From: Globisporangium splendens
Lineage: Eukaryota; Oomycota; Peronosporomycetes; Pythiales; Pythiaceae
Assembly: GCA_006386115.1 (NCBI GenBank)
Contig: VFIW01000046.1
Span: forward strand, 248,001 to 312,000
DNA length: 64,000 nucleotides
Direction: 5' to 3'
Part shown: in pieces, positions 22,913 to 33,891 of the stretch
How positions within the stretch are numbered: the stretch's first letter is position 1
How the letters are laid out: every line of letters begins with the position of its first letter
Notes under the pieces: generated by a model
Databases searched by the model: none
What the model was told of the DNA's origin: nothing
What the model saw: the letters and a program-made list of their open reading frames with translations, nothing else
Position numbers and translations under genes: made by a program

Positions 22913-22928
22913 AAATTCCGAAATGAGC
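22913..22928 (-). promoter_or_regulatory. Oomycete 16-nt core promoter of argE copy B
   Basis: Minus strand GCTCATTTCGGAATTT, 84 nt upstream of the copy B ATG. It lies outside the homogenised tract, in otherwise diverged sequence, so the element itself is conserved between the paralogues. Confidence 0.8.
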
Positions 22929-23266
22929 TCTCAAGTGGGCCATTTGCCGTGCCTCCCATCACAATTCTCGTCGACTGGTGTGCATAAACAAGGGGGAGAC
23001 AAACACTCATCAATGCATTAGTAGAATCGTTTATAAGAGCATATCAAATATTGTTATGAACGTGATACTGTGCATGATAGTCACTTACAACAGCTAGGTC
23101 CTGGTGCCTTCACTACCATCAGTACAGTGATATCTGGTATTCGAGCGACAACAATCTGTTGCAAACGACTATTGCAACACAACACAAGTCACTTGAGACA
23201 ACTGTATGATCGTACTTCTCTCTCTCTCTCTCATTTTGTGCACCTTTTCAAAAGCAACGATCTGCC

Positions 23267-23804
23267 ATGGTGAGCGACGTCTGCGTGCTCATCGCGCCTC
23301 ATAGTCTCTACTGCATGCGCGCGCTCACTCGTATATTGCGCACCCCTCTCTGTTGCTGCGGTGCAGGACAGCAAGCTGCCGTCGCTCTTCCCGCGCCGGT
23401 ACTATCTCGACATCGTCGACGACGACTGGATCGCTGACTCGCTCTCGGACGATGGTACGCAGCGTTCCGCAGCTTAGCGGCAATGATCTACAGCTGATGC
23501 TGCAATCTTGGCTCTAACTGGATATGTTCACGTGTGCGTGTACTGCATACTGCTGCGCTATGTGATAGAAATTGAAGTGCCGATCGGCACTGAACTCGAT
23601 CCAAACAGCAGCGAGGCGCCTTCCGGTACGTCCTCGTTTGGCTCTGCGCATTACGAGTATCCACTCGCCTCGAAGAGCATTAAGTTTGAGCTGTGGGTGT
23701 GTGGGATGTGCGGTAAATCAGGAGATCCGCCGGCGTGGGATAGCGATGGAAAAGTGGACCGGTGGACGGATCTCGGTCTCGATCTCTGGGCGAAAGACAG
23801 CTAA
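23267..23804 (+). CDS. ANAPC13: Anaphase-promoting complex subunit 13
   Basis: Small scaffold subunit of the APC/C ubiquitin ligase. Exons 23267-23269 (ATG only), 23367-23454, 23569-23625 and 23722-23804 give 76 residues, close to the usual ~74. The N-terminal DSKLPSLFPRRYYLDIVDDDW matches the family's DxxLxDxW region. The middle IEVPIGTEL and the C-terminal RWTDLGLDLW are the other two conserved blocks. The last intron (23626-23721, GTACGT to CAG) is 96 nt with no in-frame stop, so it could be retained and add 32 residues. The family length favours splicing. As in the EF-hand gene, an intron follows the start codon directly. Confidence 0.88.
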
Positions 23805-23957
23805 AGTATCAACACTTGTAACGATGAAGATTCGCACAAGCACCTTCATGGATGCCGTCTAAGTATTGCAAAGAAACACCAAACAGCCTCTCTATGCGGC
23901 AATGAGAATTGTGTTGTATTTGTGTTGTCACTGCTGGTTGACGCGTGTATTACCTGT

Positions 23958-25446
23958 CTATTTGCCTCGAAGCAGTCCATCGAGCGCGTCACCCTCGAAT
24001 GCGCTGCTGGACGCCGCAAGATGGTGCTGCACAGTGGCCGAGATGTGAAGTAGCGTCTCGTAGATTTCGTTGAAACTTGGGCGTCTACTTGGATCCGCGT
24101 CCCAACAACACCGCATCAAGACCTTCAAGATTCAAACCGCAAACACAGATGGAGAATGGCAAGTCGACACAGCATGCGTTATTGCCGTCCGGCTGACAGT
24201 GAGATTGTGAGAAAGCCTGACTCTCTTGTTTATGCATCTGACAAGGCTCGGGGCAGTCGATCGTCGGGACACGGAAGCGCTCACCTGCGAGCACCTTTCG
24301 CTTGATATCAGCGACGTCGTAGCCTTGGAACGGCACCTCACGCGTGAAGATCTGCGCCAACAGCAAAGTGGAACTTAGCACGGCAAGAGTCTCCGTTTTA
24401 CAAGCGGGTACTGCTCGAGGCGCACCTCCCAGAGCAGGATCCCAAACATGAAGACATGGACGGCTTTTGAAAAGGGCTTTCCGCTCAGAAGCTCCGGCGG
24501 CATGTAGCTTGGCGTGCCTGCCGTTGAATACTTGGCTCTACACACGGAGAGAAATTCAGAGCTTCATACGTGGGGCTACCTGTGAGTGTGCAACTCTGTC
24601 GATTCGCACCGGACAAGACCGAAGTCACAGAGCTTGGCGGTGCCGTTGCTGTCCAGAAGCACATTGTGGCTCTTGAGGTCGCTAGAAAGACACGCATGAA
24701 CAGCATAACACTCAGGAAGACCCGAGGCGCAGAAACAGAATGACGAATGGTTCTTGTTGCGTACCGATGAATGACTGCTGGAGTGAGGGAGTGGAGGAAT
24801 CGCATACCACTTGCGACGTCCTCCTACGAAGGACAGAGAGTGTTGGGTGAAAGACAAATACAAGAGACACAAGGGTGCTTGCGCTTTCCGTACCGCGATG
24901 CACACCAGGTGCCGAACGCTAAAGTATCGATTGCTGCCGTGTAGCGCCTCGTGCAGCGAGCCTTCGCATAGTTCCATCACCATACACAGATTTGGCGGCT
25001 CCATGCATGCCCCAGTGAGCGATACGACGTTGCGATGCCGCAGTTTGCTATCGTGCACATCCACATCGAAACATAAATGTGAGACGAAAGGCAGCATAGT
25101 ACGATCACTGACTGCATGGAAACCCACCTCATGACCAGCAACTCGTCCATGAACTCCTGCTTCAAAGCTTCGTCAATGCGCGGATCAAACTACAGTCAAG
25201 AACGCTGTTGTCAGCAATGTCGAAAGAGTGGATTTGGGTGCACTCAGTCTTCGTCGTTCGCACCAAGGTCTTGAGCGCCACTGGCTGTTGTCGACAGAAG
25301 CCGCGGCGCACAAGCGCGACACTACCGCCTCCAATCTTTTCACACACGGTGAGCTCCTTGAACAGAATGTTTTCCCAACCCGAGTCCGTGTTGGGAGCTG
25401 CAGTAGTAGTTCTGTCATCCGTAGTCGTCACGCTGCCAGCCTCCAT
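23958..25446 (-). CDS. TKL-type protein kinase with lesions in subdomains IX and XI
   Basis: Seven exons fit cleanly: 25446-25264, 25189-25128, 25047-24894, 24823-24765, 24681-24580, 24537-24426 and from 24351. They give IGGGSVALVRRGF, the ATP lysine in VALKTL, LRHRNVVSLTGAC, HRDLKSHN, CDFGLVR and GTPSYMPPELL. The normally invariant Asp of subdomain IX is His here (KAVHVFMFGILLWE). The last exon (LMRCCWDADPSRRPSFNEIYETLL to TAG at 23958-23960) is clear from 24122. However, no GT-AG pair joins it in frame to CPEP at the end of exon 7; canonical use gives a premature stop. So this is either a decaying kinase or one with an unusual last splice. Catalytic residues otherwise look intact. It could act in MAPKKK-like signalling, but that is family inference. 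Confidence 0.72.
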
Positions 25447-25735
25447 CGTCCGGACCTTCGGCTGCTGCTGCTCGAGGGGTACGAGTGTGAACTGTGCGAC
25501 GGCCGCGATACCAGACGCTGTCGGCCGGTCTCGTCATTTCATTGGTGGTGTCTACGCTTTTTTCCTCTCTCTCTTCGTGCCCAAGTAGGCAAAACAGGCA
25601 AAGTTATTTTTGTCAGCTCCATTCTTGGACCTAAATGACACGAATGGGTGCAATTGTCATTCAAGTGTACCCATCTCACGTCGTCAAGTCTGATCGTGAA
25701 GTCGGACGTGACGTCCGAAACCATCATCGTGAGAG

Positions 25736-26305
25736 ATGTCACCGTTGAAGGAACAGTTCACGCGAGCTGTGCTTCAAAAGAAGACACGGCAAGAAAGTGC
25801 CAAGCGCCAAGAGAAAAAAGGTAAGAACTCAACGGCGAAGCATGCGTCCTACACGTTCAGACTTGGACGCGGTGAGCACTCGCCTGACCGAGAGTCGTGC
25901 ACATCGTCGATTGAGGATAGCGCTAGCGCCGCTGCGGAACGTGAAGAAGAGCTGAGGGAGGAGGAGAGGGCGGGCTCGATTGCGCCGAGTGCAAGCGAAC
26001 TTCGTGAGGAATCAGACTCGAGTGCTGGTGTATCGTCACTGGAAGAGCGCAGTCTTCTATCACGGGTGGCGACGACAGTCGAACTTCGTGCACACTTGAG
26101 TGAGTCTACGAGGGTCGCTGCTGTCACTGGCGAGTCACTGTCTGAACAAGACATGGCACCACCAGCGTGGTTCACCACGAGCTTTCAGGATCTAAGGAGT
26201 GAGATGTGTGCTATCAAGGACACGCTCGCGACGCTTTTGAACTCCGATTTGAGAGCCAAGAACGCTCGCATCGTCGACCAGATCCGCGTCGATCTAGGGT
26301 CCTGA
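25736..26305 (+). CDS. Hypothetical protein, charged and Ser/Glu-rich
   Basis: Uninterrupted 189-residue frame with a basic N-terminus (KKTRQESAKRQEKKGKN), an acidic Ser/Glu middle (AAEREEELREEERAG), and a C-terminal segment likely to form a helix (WFTTSFQDLRSEMCAIKDTL). No signal peptide, membrane segment or known domain was recognised. GC3 is weaker than in neighbouring genes. It could be a small lineage-specific gene or a remnant of a mobile element's first frame. It lies divergently from the kinase gene with about 290 bp between the starts. Confidence 0.35.
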   Translation: MSPLKEQFTRAVLQKKTRQESAKRQEKKGKNSTAKHASYTFRLGRGEHSPDRESCTSSIEDSASAAAEREEELREEERAGSIAPSASELREESDSSAGVSSLEERSLLSRVATTVELRAHLSESTRVAAVTGESLSEQDMAPPAWFTTSFQDLRSEMCAIKDTLATLLNSDLRAKNARIVDQIRVDLGS

Positions 26306-26983
26306 ACAGGTGGACAGGATCGGTTTTCTCTGCGGCTCGGTATTCTCGGCAGCTCGGTTTTATGAAGAAAAAGACATAAAAAGTCATAAACCGTCTAACC
26401 GGAGGACAACAATAATCAAATTACTGTTTCTATTCCGTTCTGATACTAAACGCAACGTGCTCGAATAATGCTGATCTTCCGAACAATTTGTGTGTTGGGA
26501 AGACTGTTCGGGAGATAAACATCAAAGAACAGCACACTATTCCATAATATGGTGTTTGTGGGGTTGAAGGCACTATTTTGTACTATGCTTTGGTACTCAA
26601 TGTTTGCAGCATACAATATAGTACCTGAGATATTGTTATGACTGGGTCATGATCAGCCCATGCAAATGCTTCTGACCAACATAATGATATTTTTGCTCCT
26701 TTCGATTCTGATATCCACAACTGCACTGGTTTTCTACTGTCGTTTTGTTTGTAATTAATAAGTCGATCACCGGGTTAAGAAGAACGAACCGGTCTTCTAT
26801 TGCCTCACGGCTTTCTATTCGCTGCTGCAGAAGTGCATCTGCATCTAGTGTGGCCCACATGATTGTGCTTTACAACATCTCACTTTTATCCAATCACCGT
26901 GTCGCCTGGCTGGAAACTGGCGGTGGCCATTGAAACGACGTTGATGCGGGCATCCATATTCACACCAGCAGCTACGAGGGAAG
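26306..26983. other. AT-rich intergenic region
   Basis: No coding signal. Several AT-rich palindromic-looking runs occur. A pyrimidine-rich TCACTTTTATCCAATCAC at about 26879-26896 resembles an initiator-type promoter for the gene at 26984. Confidence 0.45.
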
Positions 26984-27664
26984 ATGGCGCGTGCTCAGAA
27001 GAAGAAGGCGCGCTCGCACGTGGCCGCGGCGCACTCACAGGCCGCCAAGAAGAAGCAGGGAGCGGTCGGTGCGCCAGCGTCGGCACTGGGCGCCGCGGCC
27101 GTGGCAGCGACGTTCGGGCTCGACAATGAGAACGACGACGACGCCGAGACGCAGCCGATCGACAACGAGCAGAGCGGCGATGAGGAGGACGGCGAGAACG
27201 CGGCGCTGAGTCGCGGGCAGCGCAAGCGTATGAAGCGCCGCGCAGCGTTCATGAAGAAGATGGGGCTCGTGCAGCGCGTGACACAGGAGAAGGCAAAGGA
27301 GGTCAAGAAGGCGGAGCAGGGCGTGTTTGCCGACCTCGAGGAGCTGCAGGCGTCGCTGTTCATGTCGGACAAGGACGCCGCCAAGGCCAAGAAGACTGCG
27401 GTCACCACTGCGACTGCGACTGCAGCGTCTGTGCAGAAGAAGAAGATGAGCGGCAAGCAGCGACAGAAGCTCGCGGTGCGCGAGCTCGTGCACCTCAAGG
27501 CTGTGCACTCGCACTCGTCATTCCAGGGCAACCCGTTCGCTGCGATCCAGATGCATCTGCAGAACACGGTCGTGCAGGCCAACCAGGAGAACATCGAGAA
27601 GACGAACGCCGCGGCCGCGAAGAAGAGCCGCGCCAACGCCAACCGCATGGACACCGAAGCATAG
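26984..27664 (+). CDS. SLX9: SLX9-like ribosome biogenesis protein
   Basis: Single exon, 226 residues. SLX9/FAM207A proteins help export and maturation of the small ribosomal subunit precursor. The protein is basic and Lys/Ala-rich, with an acidic patch (DNEQSGDEEDGEN). It has the family-type block LSRGQRKRMKRRAAFMKKM, and a C-terminal block HSSFQGNPFAAIQMHLQNTV that resembles the SLX9 end motif. The MARAQKKKARSH start is immediately basic, as expected for a nucleolar protein. Recognition rests on these two short blocks, so the call is probable rather than certain. Confidence 0.7.
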   Translation: MARAQKKKARSHVAAAHSQAAKKKQGAVGAPASALGAAAVAATFGLDNENDDDAETQPIDNEQSGDEEDGENAALSRGQRKRMKRRAAFMKKMGLVQRVTQEKAKEVKKAEQGVFADLEELQASLFMSDKDAAKAKKTAVTTATATAASVQKKKMSGKQRQKLAVRELVHLKAVHSHSSFQGNPFAAIQMHLQNTVVQANQENIEKTNAAAAKKSRANANRMDTEA

Positions 27665-28080
27665 AGGAAGCAGACACTATTGTATAGAGGGACTCATGAA
27701 ATCAGGTATTTTTCATTTTGCGAGTTAATGAAGTCGAGCATTGTTGTATTGATAGCACCCCACACTGTCTTCCACGAAAACGTGCTTTCAGCTCTTCATT
27801 CTGCGCGTTCTATTGGTCATAATATATGTTATAATTCATTTTCATCCAATCCCGTTCTGCCTTTCCATTTGCTGTGGAACCGAAAGATGACTTTGACCAA
27901 GAGCGCGAAAATACCGAAACGGCGGCGTGCCGCATAAAGCAAGCGCGACGACGACGGAGAACAGGGCGAGAATGTGTATCTATCTGTCTTGCAGCATTTC
28001 GTCTCGCGTGCGCGGTACGCTGGGCATAAAGCGCACACTCTGCGCGACTGCTGGTGTCGAGCGCGATATGGAACCCGCGC
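27665..28080. other. Intergenic, possible lost 5' part of the dynein fragment
   Basis: No gene recognised. TTCATTTTCATCCAATC near 27836 is initiator-like. An in-frame stop at 28027-28029 closes the dynein frame upstream, with no ATG between it and 28081. Confidence 0.4.
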
Positions 28081-29022
28081 ATGCAGTGGGTCGGGCTGCG
28101 CATGCTGGAGACGTTCGAACCGCTGGTGACGCAGAGCGACGTGAGCGAGTTCCTCTCGAGTCCGCACGTGCACAAGTACTTCGGAGAGCTGCTCGGCGGT
28201 AAGGATACGTCCAAAGTGTTTATCCATCTCCAGACCGGACCAAGCGATGCATCAGCGGCGGGTGGGAGCACCAACAGCGCACAGACCACTGGGACCGCGA
28301 ATGGGGCAGGAGTTAATGGACCTGCGGTCGCCGACACGACAGCTGCGCGCGGTAGCAACAACAACAACAACGACAAGCTGTGCATCGCGATGGGCAGCTC
28401 CGTTCCGATCCGAGCAAAATGCTGCTACTTCCTGCGCACGACCGCGGACGGGAAGCCCGTGGACGCGACGAAATCGAGCGACAATTCGATCTGCTTTGGC
28501 GAGTTGGCACCAAACACCCTGCGCGACTTGGAGACGACGATCGCGGCGGTGTTCACGCCTATTCTTAAGGCCAAGGACGAGTGGGGCAAGGCGGATTCGG
28601 ATCTGAAAGGCGAGTTCATGGTCGAGTCGGAGAAGTTCGCCAACGATTTAAAAGAAGCGCTCAATAGTATGGACAGCGGGCTGGAGCTGCGTCGCCCCGA
28701 CCGTGAGCTGATCGCGGACGCGACCAGCAATGCGGCGACGGGGATCAACGGGAACCGCGTGCTCCAGGCATCGGACTCGCCGAAGTTGGTCGCACACTAT
28801 GAAGATGTGCTGAAGGAATGGTGTGACGTCATCTCGATGTACCTGGAGACCAACACGACGAACGACGGTAAGAACAAAGATGAGCAGATCGACGACGATG
28901 GTCCCATGGGCGAGCTCGAGTACTGGCGACGACGCATGCAACGCCTGACGAGCATCGCGGAACAACTCAAGATGAATGAATACAAAGACGTGTTCACCGG
29001 GCTGAGTCGCACACGTACTTAG
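28081..29022 (+). pseudogene. Truncated dynein heavy chain N-terminal tail
   Basis: The frame (first ATG 28081, open from about 28030) encodes about 313 residues of the dynein heavy chain tail. It has WNPRMQWVGLRMLETFEPLV, IAMGSSVPIRAKCCYFLR, and, near its end, the family-typical GELEYWRRRMQRLTSIAEQL followed by NEYKDVFTGL. A full heavy chain has over 4,000 residues. Here the frame ends in TAG at 29020-29022, and TIM50 begins on the other strand 166 bp later, leaving no room for the motor. A GTACTTAG donor-like site overlaps the stop. The codon bias is still gene-like, so the truncation seems recent, or the tail is expressed alone. Low-complexity Asn/Ala/Thr inserts occur near residue 90. Confidence 0.7.
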
Positions 29023-29187
29023 AAGTTGGTTCATGTGCCTGGGACACGCTGTCCTTTTCTCCTAACGTGCGTGTAAGTATGTGCATATTTTCTTTCTTTT
29101 TATCTCCTAGTTTCCTCTCGTTGGGTTTACAGACATGTACGAACTGTTGAAGCTCATGTTGAGAGAGCTTTATCTCTCGCATTCTCT

Positions 29188-30674
29188 CTACATGCCTGCG
29201 CCGACGCCGCCTGTGGTCGGTGGACGATGCGAGAGGCGGCCACGGATGAAGCCGCCGAGCCCCTTCTGCTTCTCCTGCTCCTTCTGCATCTCGAGCGCTC
29301 GCACGCGGGCGCTGTATCGCGCCGGCAGGTCTCGGATCACGCCGTCGTCGTCGCGGAACTCGTCCAGTACGGTTCGGAAATCCGGCACTCGTTCCGACGC
29401 CAACGCCTTCAGGAATGGGATCAACTCGGTCAACTCGCGGTCGTCGCGCGCACTGCCGTTCGTGAACGGCTTGATCGGGATCGCGTTCTCCGGCTGCAAC
29501 TGGTACGCCGCGGGGTCGTCGTCGACGATCACCACTTGACGGAGATCGCGGTTCAGGTTCGAAAGGTCCTTGACGTGCGCGCCCTTGAGGTAACGCGTCG
29601 CATCACGCGAGAGAATGTGGAGCGCGCATTGCTACAAAGAACACAAAATGCATAGCAGTTAGAGGCGTGCGATGGCAAAAGACGGAGCCACACAGACGCA
29701 TACCTTTGGGTCGAGTTTCATCACGACTTCCTCAGCCATCGGGTTTTGCGAAAAGATCACAATTTCGTAGTACTATTGCCACAAGAGACGTCCATCCAGA
29801 AACACATGCAAGCGGGAAACATGACACAAAGTCAGCTTCAATACGATTATGCGCTGGTGAATAGTTCCTTTGCGTACCTGGCAGAGCGTTTCCAAGAACT
29901 CGTCCACGCCCGGACGCTTCGCGTGACGCCAACCGTGCTTTCGCTGATGAAAATGACACACAGCAACCGTCAGTGTGTGGGCAAACAGCAGACGCAAAAG
30001 CAGCAGACGTAATAGCCACTTACGCTCCATTCCGAGTGCACCAATGTGTCTTCTAGATCCAACACGAGCACTGGAACAGGTGGCGTATCAGCTGGAACTT
30101 GTGGAATCGGCCAGTCCTATTATGAAAAATGATGCATTCACACACACGCACACGGCATCATTAAAACGCGACAACAGCGACTCGAAGTCCACATATCATC
30201 AGCACTTACAGGCAGCAGCTTTTCACGCGATGGGTCCGTGAATGGACGGAACAGCTCCTCCACTTTTGTGGCCGCAAACGCGTAGATGTCGCCCAAAAAC
30301 GTCGCGCTGAGGGTGTCCGTGATGCTCTTCTTCGTGGCTTCATCCAGGATAAAATGCCACACCACCGAGCCCGAGACACTGCCAGCGAGCAGTGCAAACG
30401 AGATCTTGCTGGGAAGCGACGACGTGCGCACACCCTTCGTGGCAGGCGCGCTGCCGAGACCGCCGCCAGACTTCTCCAGCTTGCGCGCTTGACGTCGCGC
30501 TTGACGAGACACCACGTTCAATGGGACATCGCGACCCACGGCACTGAACACGGAGGACGAGGAGCCTGTGGTCACAACGGTGCCCTCGGACGACGCAGAA
30601 GAGAAACGCGCGATGGCGAGGCGGCTCGTGCTGCGCAGCGCCGCGGCATTCCGCAGCAACGCGCGAGGCAGCAT
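29188..30674 (-). CDS. TIMM50: Mitochondrial import translocase subunit TIM50
   Basis: Inner-membrane receptor that passes presequence proteins from the TOM complex to TIM23. Exons 30674-30210, 30116-30024, 29937-29878, 29772-29704 and 29631-29188 give about 376 residues. The N-terminus is an Arg/Ala/Ser-rich presequence (LPRALLRNAAALRSTSRLAIARF). One membrane segment follows (ISFALLAGSVSGSVVWHFIL), then the FCP1-like domain. In that domain the phosphatase DxDxT is changed to LDLEDTLVHSEW, next to RPGVDEFLETLCQ, YYEIVIFSQ, LSRDATRYLKGAHVKDLSNLNRD and VVIVDDDP. The loss of the first catalytic context is usual for TIM50, which is not an active phosphatase. All introns are short and canonical. 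Confidence 0.94.
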
Positions 30675-31361
30675 GGCGGTCGATCAATCGGTCTCCTGCG
30701 GATCTGTTGATTCCTGCGCTTTTCGATATCACACCAGCCACTCACGATGGACATGTAAGGTTGCGCGAAGGCGCTAGTCGGTGACTGGGACTGAGTATGG
30801 CGTGTGTCTGTGGAACATTCTTCCACAGTGAGTCCTCTATTCAAGAGACTGATGTTGTTTTTAAGTTCGGATACGTACTTAATGGAATGTATGTATTTCA
30901 GTAGTTGGTTATCAACACCAAGAATGGACGGTTCTGAAAACGATGACAGACTGTCGAAGCTCAAGTGACGACTTTCGACGGACAGTCCAAGAAATTGAGC
31001 GCGTCGACTGCAGCTCGTCGTAACTTGCGCTGCGACGACTAAACAAGAGATCGCGCTTGCTTCGGCGTATCGCTCGATCTCTTCAAGAGCAAGCACCAGT
31101 AGAAATCTGATGGTTGTCCGTAGTGTTGTGCCAGTGCATTTGTTCTAGTAAAAGCAATAAAGTGAGTGTTCCGTTCCAGTTCCATTCACATCGAAATGCA
31201 TTGGTGTCGCTCCTCTTTTGTCATGTCATTTGCATCAGCTCCGAACATGTGCACAAATTCACCACTCACAGTTCAGGAAGTCTTCATCCGCTCTTTCATT
31301 GGCTGCAATTACACTACTGTGATCCATTTATCCTGAAGGCCACACACACAACAGTCCCACC
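30675..31361. other. Divergent intergenic region between TIM50 and cyclin
   Basis: About 690 bp, no gene recognised. TCTTTCATTGGCTGCAATTAC at about 31291-31311 is a loose match to the oomycete core promoter and is well placed for the cyclin gene. Confidence 0.45.
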
Positions 31362-32663
31362 ATGTTTGCATCCAAAAACATGGCGACCGAGTCGCTGGAC
31401 AAGTGGGTCTTCCCGGCGTTCCGCGCGTTCGTCCTCGCGCGTCCGAGCGGCTCCGCAGCTTCGCAGACGCCAACACAGAGCGACGGCAATGTGCCAGGTT
31501 CTGCCGTGGCACCCACGGCGTCGTCTACGGTGTCGCAGATCCCCTGGGACGTCGAGCAGCAGCTGCGCCGCACGACGTGCGAGTTCGTCGAAGACCTCGC
31601 GGCGATCGTCGAGATCCCGGACGCGCCCACGGTCGCGGCGCAGTTGTACGTGCAGCGGTTTTACATGTTGCACTCGTTCCAGCAGCACGACCGGTTCCTG
31701 CTTGCGACGGCGGCGGTCTTTCTCGCGGCCAAGACCGAGGAGTTCCCCATCAAAGTGCGGCTGCTGACCGAGTGTGCGCTGTACCTGCTGCTTTGCAAGC
31801 ACCCGGACCGGGACGAGCTCCGGAAGAAAAGCAGCAGTAAGAGCCGACCGACTCTCGATGCTCGGAACATTGGCGGCAGTGCTAATGGCGGTTCCCGGAG
31901 TCAGCCGCCATCGACGACGTCAGCAAGTCGACGAAAGAACTCGGCAGGGAAGGTTGTCGAGATGAGTGCGTCGCTCGGGAACGACCCCGAGGCCGCGAAC
32001 GCCCGCCACTTGGACTGTTTGCATGCGTTGCTCGAGGTGATCGACGTCGGCGAAGTCGAGACTACGGCATCGAAGGTGCTGCTGCTTGAGCGCATTCTGC
32101 TACAGACGATCTCGTTCGACATCGGCATCCCGCAGCCGTTCGCGTACGTCGCACGTGCTATGGAGAAGGTGTTTGCGCTCGAAGCGATCCATCCTTCAAT
32201 TCCATACGACGATATCCGCGAACTCGCGTTCCTGTTGCTGTCCGACGCCATCAAGAACGGACTCTGCCTCGCATTCAATCCTGTGGAATTGGCAGCCGGC
32301 GCCGTGTACATCTCATGTCTCTACCGATGCAACGTGAGTCCGAACGTCGCCACGGACGCGAATGATCCGTGGTGGAATGTGCTTGGTCTCTCGTCGCAGC
32401 AGCTAGAATGTAAGTGTGTGGAGCTGCCGAGCTGTTTTGTGTGTGTGCTTTTTTCTTTCTTTCTTTTCTGAGTATTTCTTGATGTTCCTGTAGGTGTAGC
32501 TCGTGGGCTGCTGTGGATGTACGAAGACGCAAGCGGGCACCAGAGACATGGACTCAGCCCTCAGTTTCAAGATCTCTGGACGCACTATCGTCCGGAGCAG
32601 AACCTGCCCGACCTGGAGTACATTAAGAAATTGGACGCAGACCTGCAGCAGGGTCCGCAGTAG
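31362..32663 (+). CDS. Transcription-type cyclin (cyclin T/K/L-like)
   Basis: Exons 31362-32409 and 32494-32663 give 405 residues. Two cyclin-box repeats are visible. The first contains VAAQLYVQRFYMLHSFQQHDRFLLATAAVFLAAKTEEF, including the conserved Lys-Glu pair that contacts the kinase. The second contains LLLERILLQTISFDIGIPQPF and LAFNPVELAAGAVYISCLYR. This arrangement is that of cyclins that pair with CDK9 or CDK12 rather than mitotic cyclins, so a role in transcription elongation or splicing is inferred. A Ser/Arg-rich insertion (residues ~160-195) separates the two parts of the first box. The start at 31362 gives MFASKNMATESLDKWVF; an internal Met at residue 7 is possible. Confidence 0.9.
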
Positions 32664-32782
32664 TAGTCAACACCAATCATGATAGCAAAGCCTCTCTGTT
32701 TCACTGTTCCTCGATGTATTTTGTATCGTTGCTCGGTAGATTTGCATCCACGACGTTGGCTTCTCATTCATTCATCCATTTG

Positions 32783-33891
32783 TTAAACCCACGAGCGCAC
32801 TTTGCTGGGGTTGTCGAGCAAACTCTTGATGTAGTACACCTGGAAAAAGCAAATCAGCAAGTACACGACGCACTCCAGCGTGCCGTAGAACGACACGCGC
32901 TTGCTCGTGCTTTCTTCGACTACAATGCATCCAGCACACAAGTTAGCACAAAAGCAGTCCAATGTCGATGCGAATAGGGATTTGACTATGGCTCACCTTT
33001 GATGTGGCGTTCGGTCCGGATTTGGTGCAAACGCTGCTCCGACTCGAGCTCCCCGAGACGAATGTCCAGGTGCGACGCGTACTTGGCCAGCACACTAACG
33101 TGTTCTGTTTTGGAAATCACAACGGTAAGCAAGAGATGTGAGTCACACTCCTGAGGGTTAGCCCTGGGCTAGAAGCCTACCTCTCTCAACAGGATGCTGC
33201 GATTTGAGCGTGTTCGTCACGTGCGTCACGAGCTTTCCGTCCGAGTCGGCATTGATGAAGCAAAGCTCATGCACGCCGACAATCCTATAAACAATACACA
33301 ACGGTTAGTGCCATCAGAGTCATCATAATCACTAGACTAGCGCAGTACATACGATGGATGGACTTCATATTGGCCTTCAGCGTCGCCCAAGCGGCGGTAA
33401 ATCGTCGCCCCCTCTGGGTTCTTCACCTCCAGATCAATATGCGAATCTGCCGACGACACGACGTACGCACCACTGATCTCGTCGCCCGTGAACTTTGCGT
33501 CCTGGAAGAAGCACTCGCGCTCGCCCGCACCGACGTAGAACGTGAGCCCTTCGGACGGATCAAAGTCAAACACTTCGACCTTCCGGTTCTTGGGCTCGTA
33601 CGTCGTGTGCTCCGGGTACTGCGGTGCCTTGTTCGCAATGGCCGCAGCGGGGATCAGCGGTGCGACGTTCTCGTTCTCCTGGTACGGGTCAAAGTTGGGG
33701 TCCTCGGCGACCATCTCCTGTGGGGTGTCGTCGGTGTTGCCATTGTCGTCCTCGTAGGTCGGCTGCAGCATCACGCCGTCATCAGTGGACTGCGCCACAG
33801 AGAGCGCAGTGGCGAGGAGCATCGTCGTGATCGCCACCAGCAGCAGCGACACGCAGGAGCGTCGTCGTCTGGAGCTCGTCATTCTCATCAT
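32783..33891 (-). CDS. p24/emp24 family cargo receptor (GOLD domain)
   Basis: Type I membrane protein of COPI/COPII vesicles. Exons 33891-33353, 33284-33181, 33104-32997 and 32919-32783 give 295 residues, longer than the usual ~210 because of an acidic insert after the signal peptide. The signal peptide is basic then hydrophobic (SLLLVAITTMLLATALSVA). The GOLD domain includes GERECFFQD and IDLEVKNPEGATIY, then ELCFINADSDGKLV. A coiled coil (LAKYASHLDIRLGELESEQRLHQIRTERH) precedes one membrane helix (LECVVYLLICFFQVYYI). The short tail ends LLDNPSKVRSWV rather than a classical dilysine. Confidence 0.9.

Noticed and set aside
28054..29022. Start at 28054 for the dynein fragment
   Set aside because: That codon is GTG, not ATG; the first in-frame ATG is at 28081, with an upstream in-frame stop at 28027.
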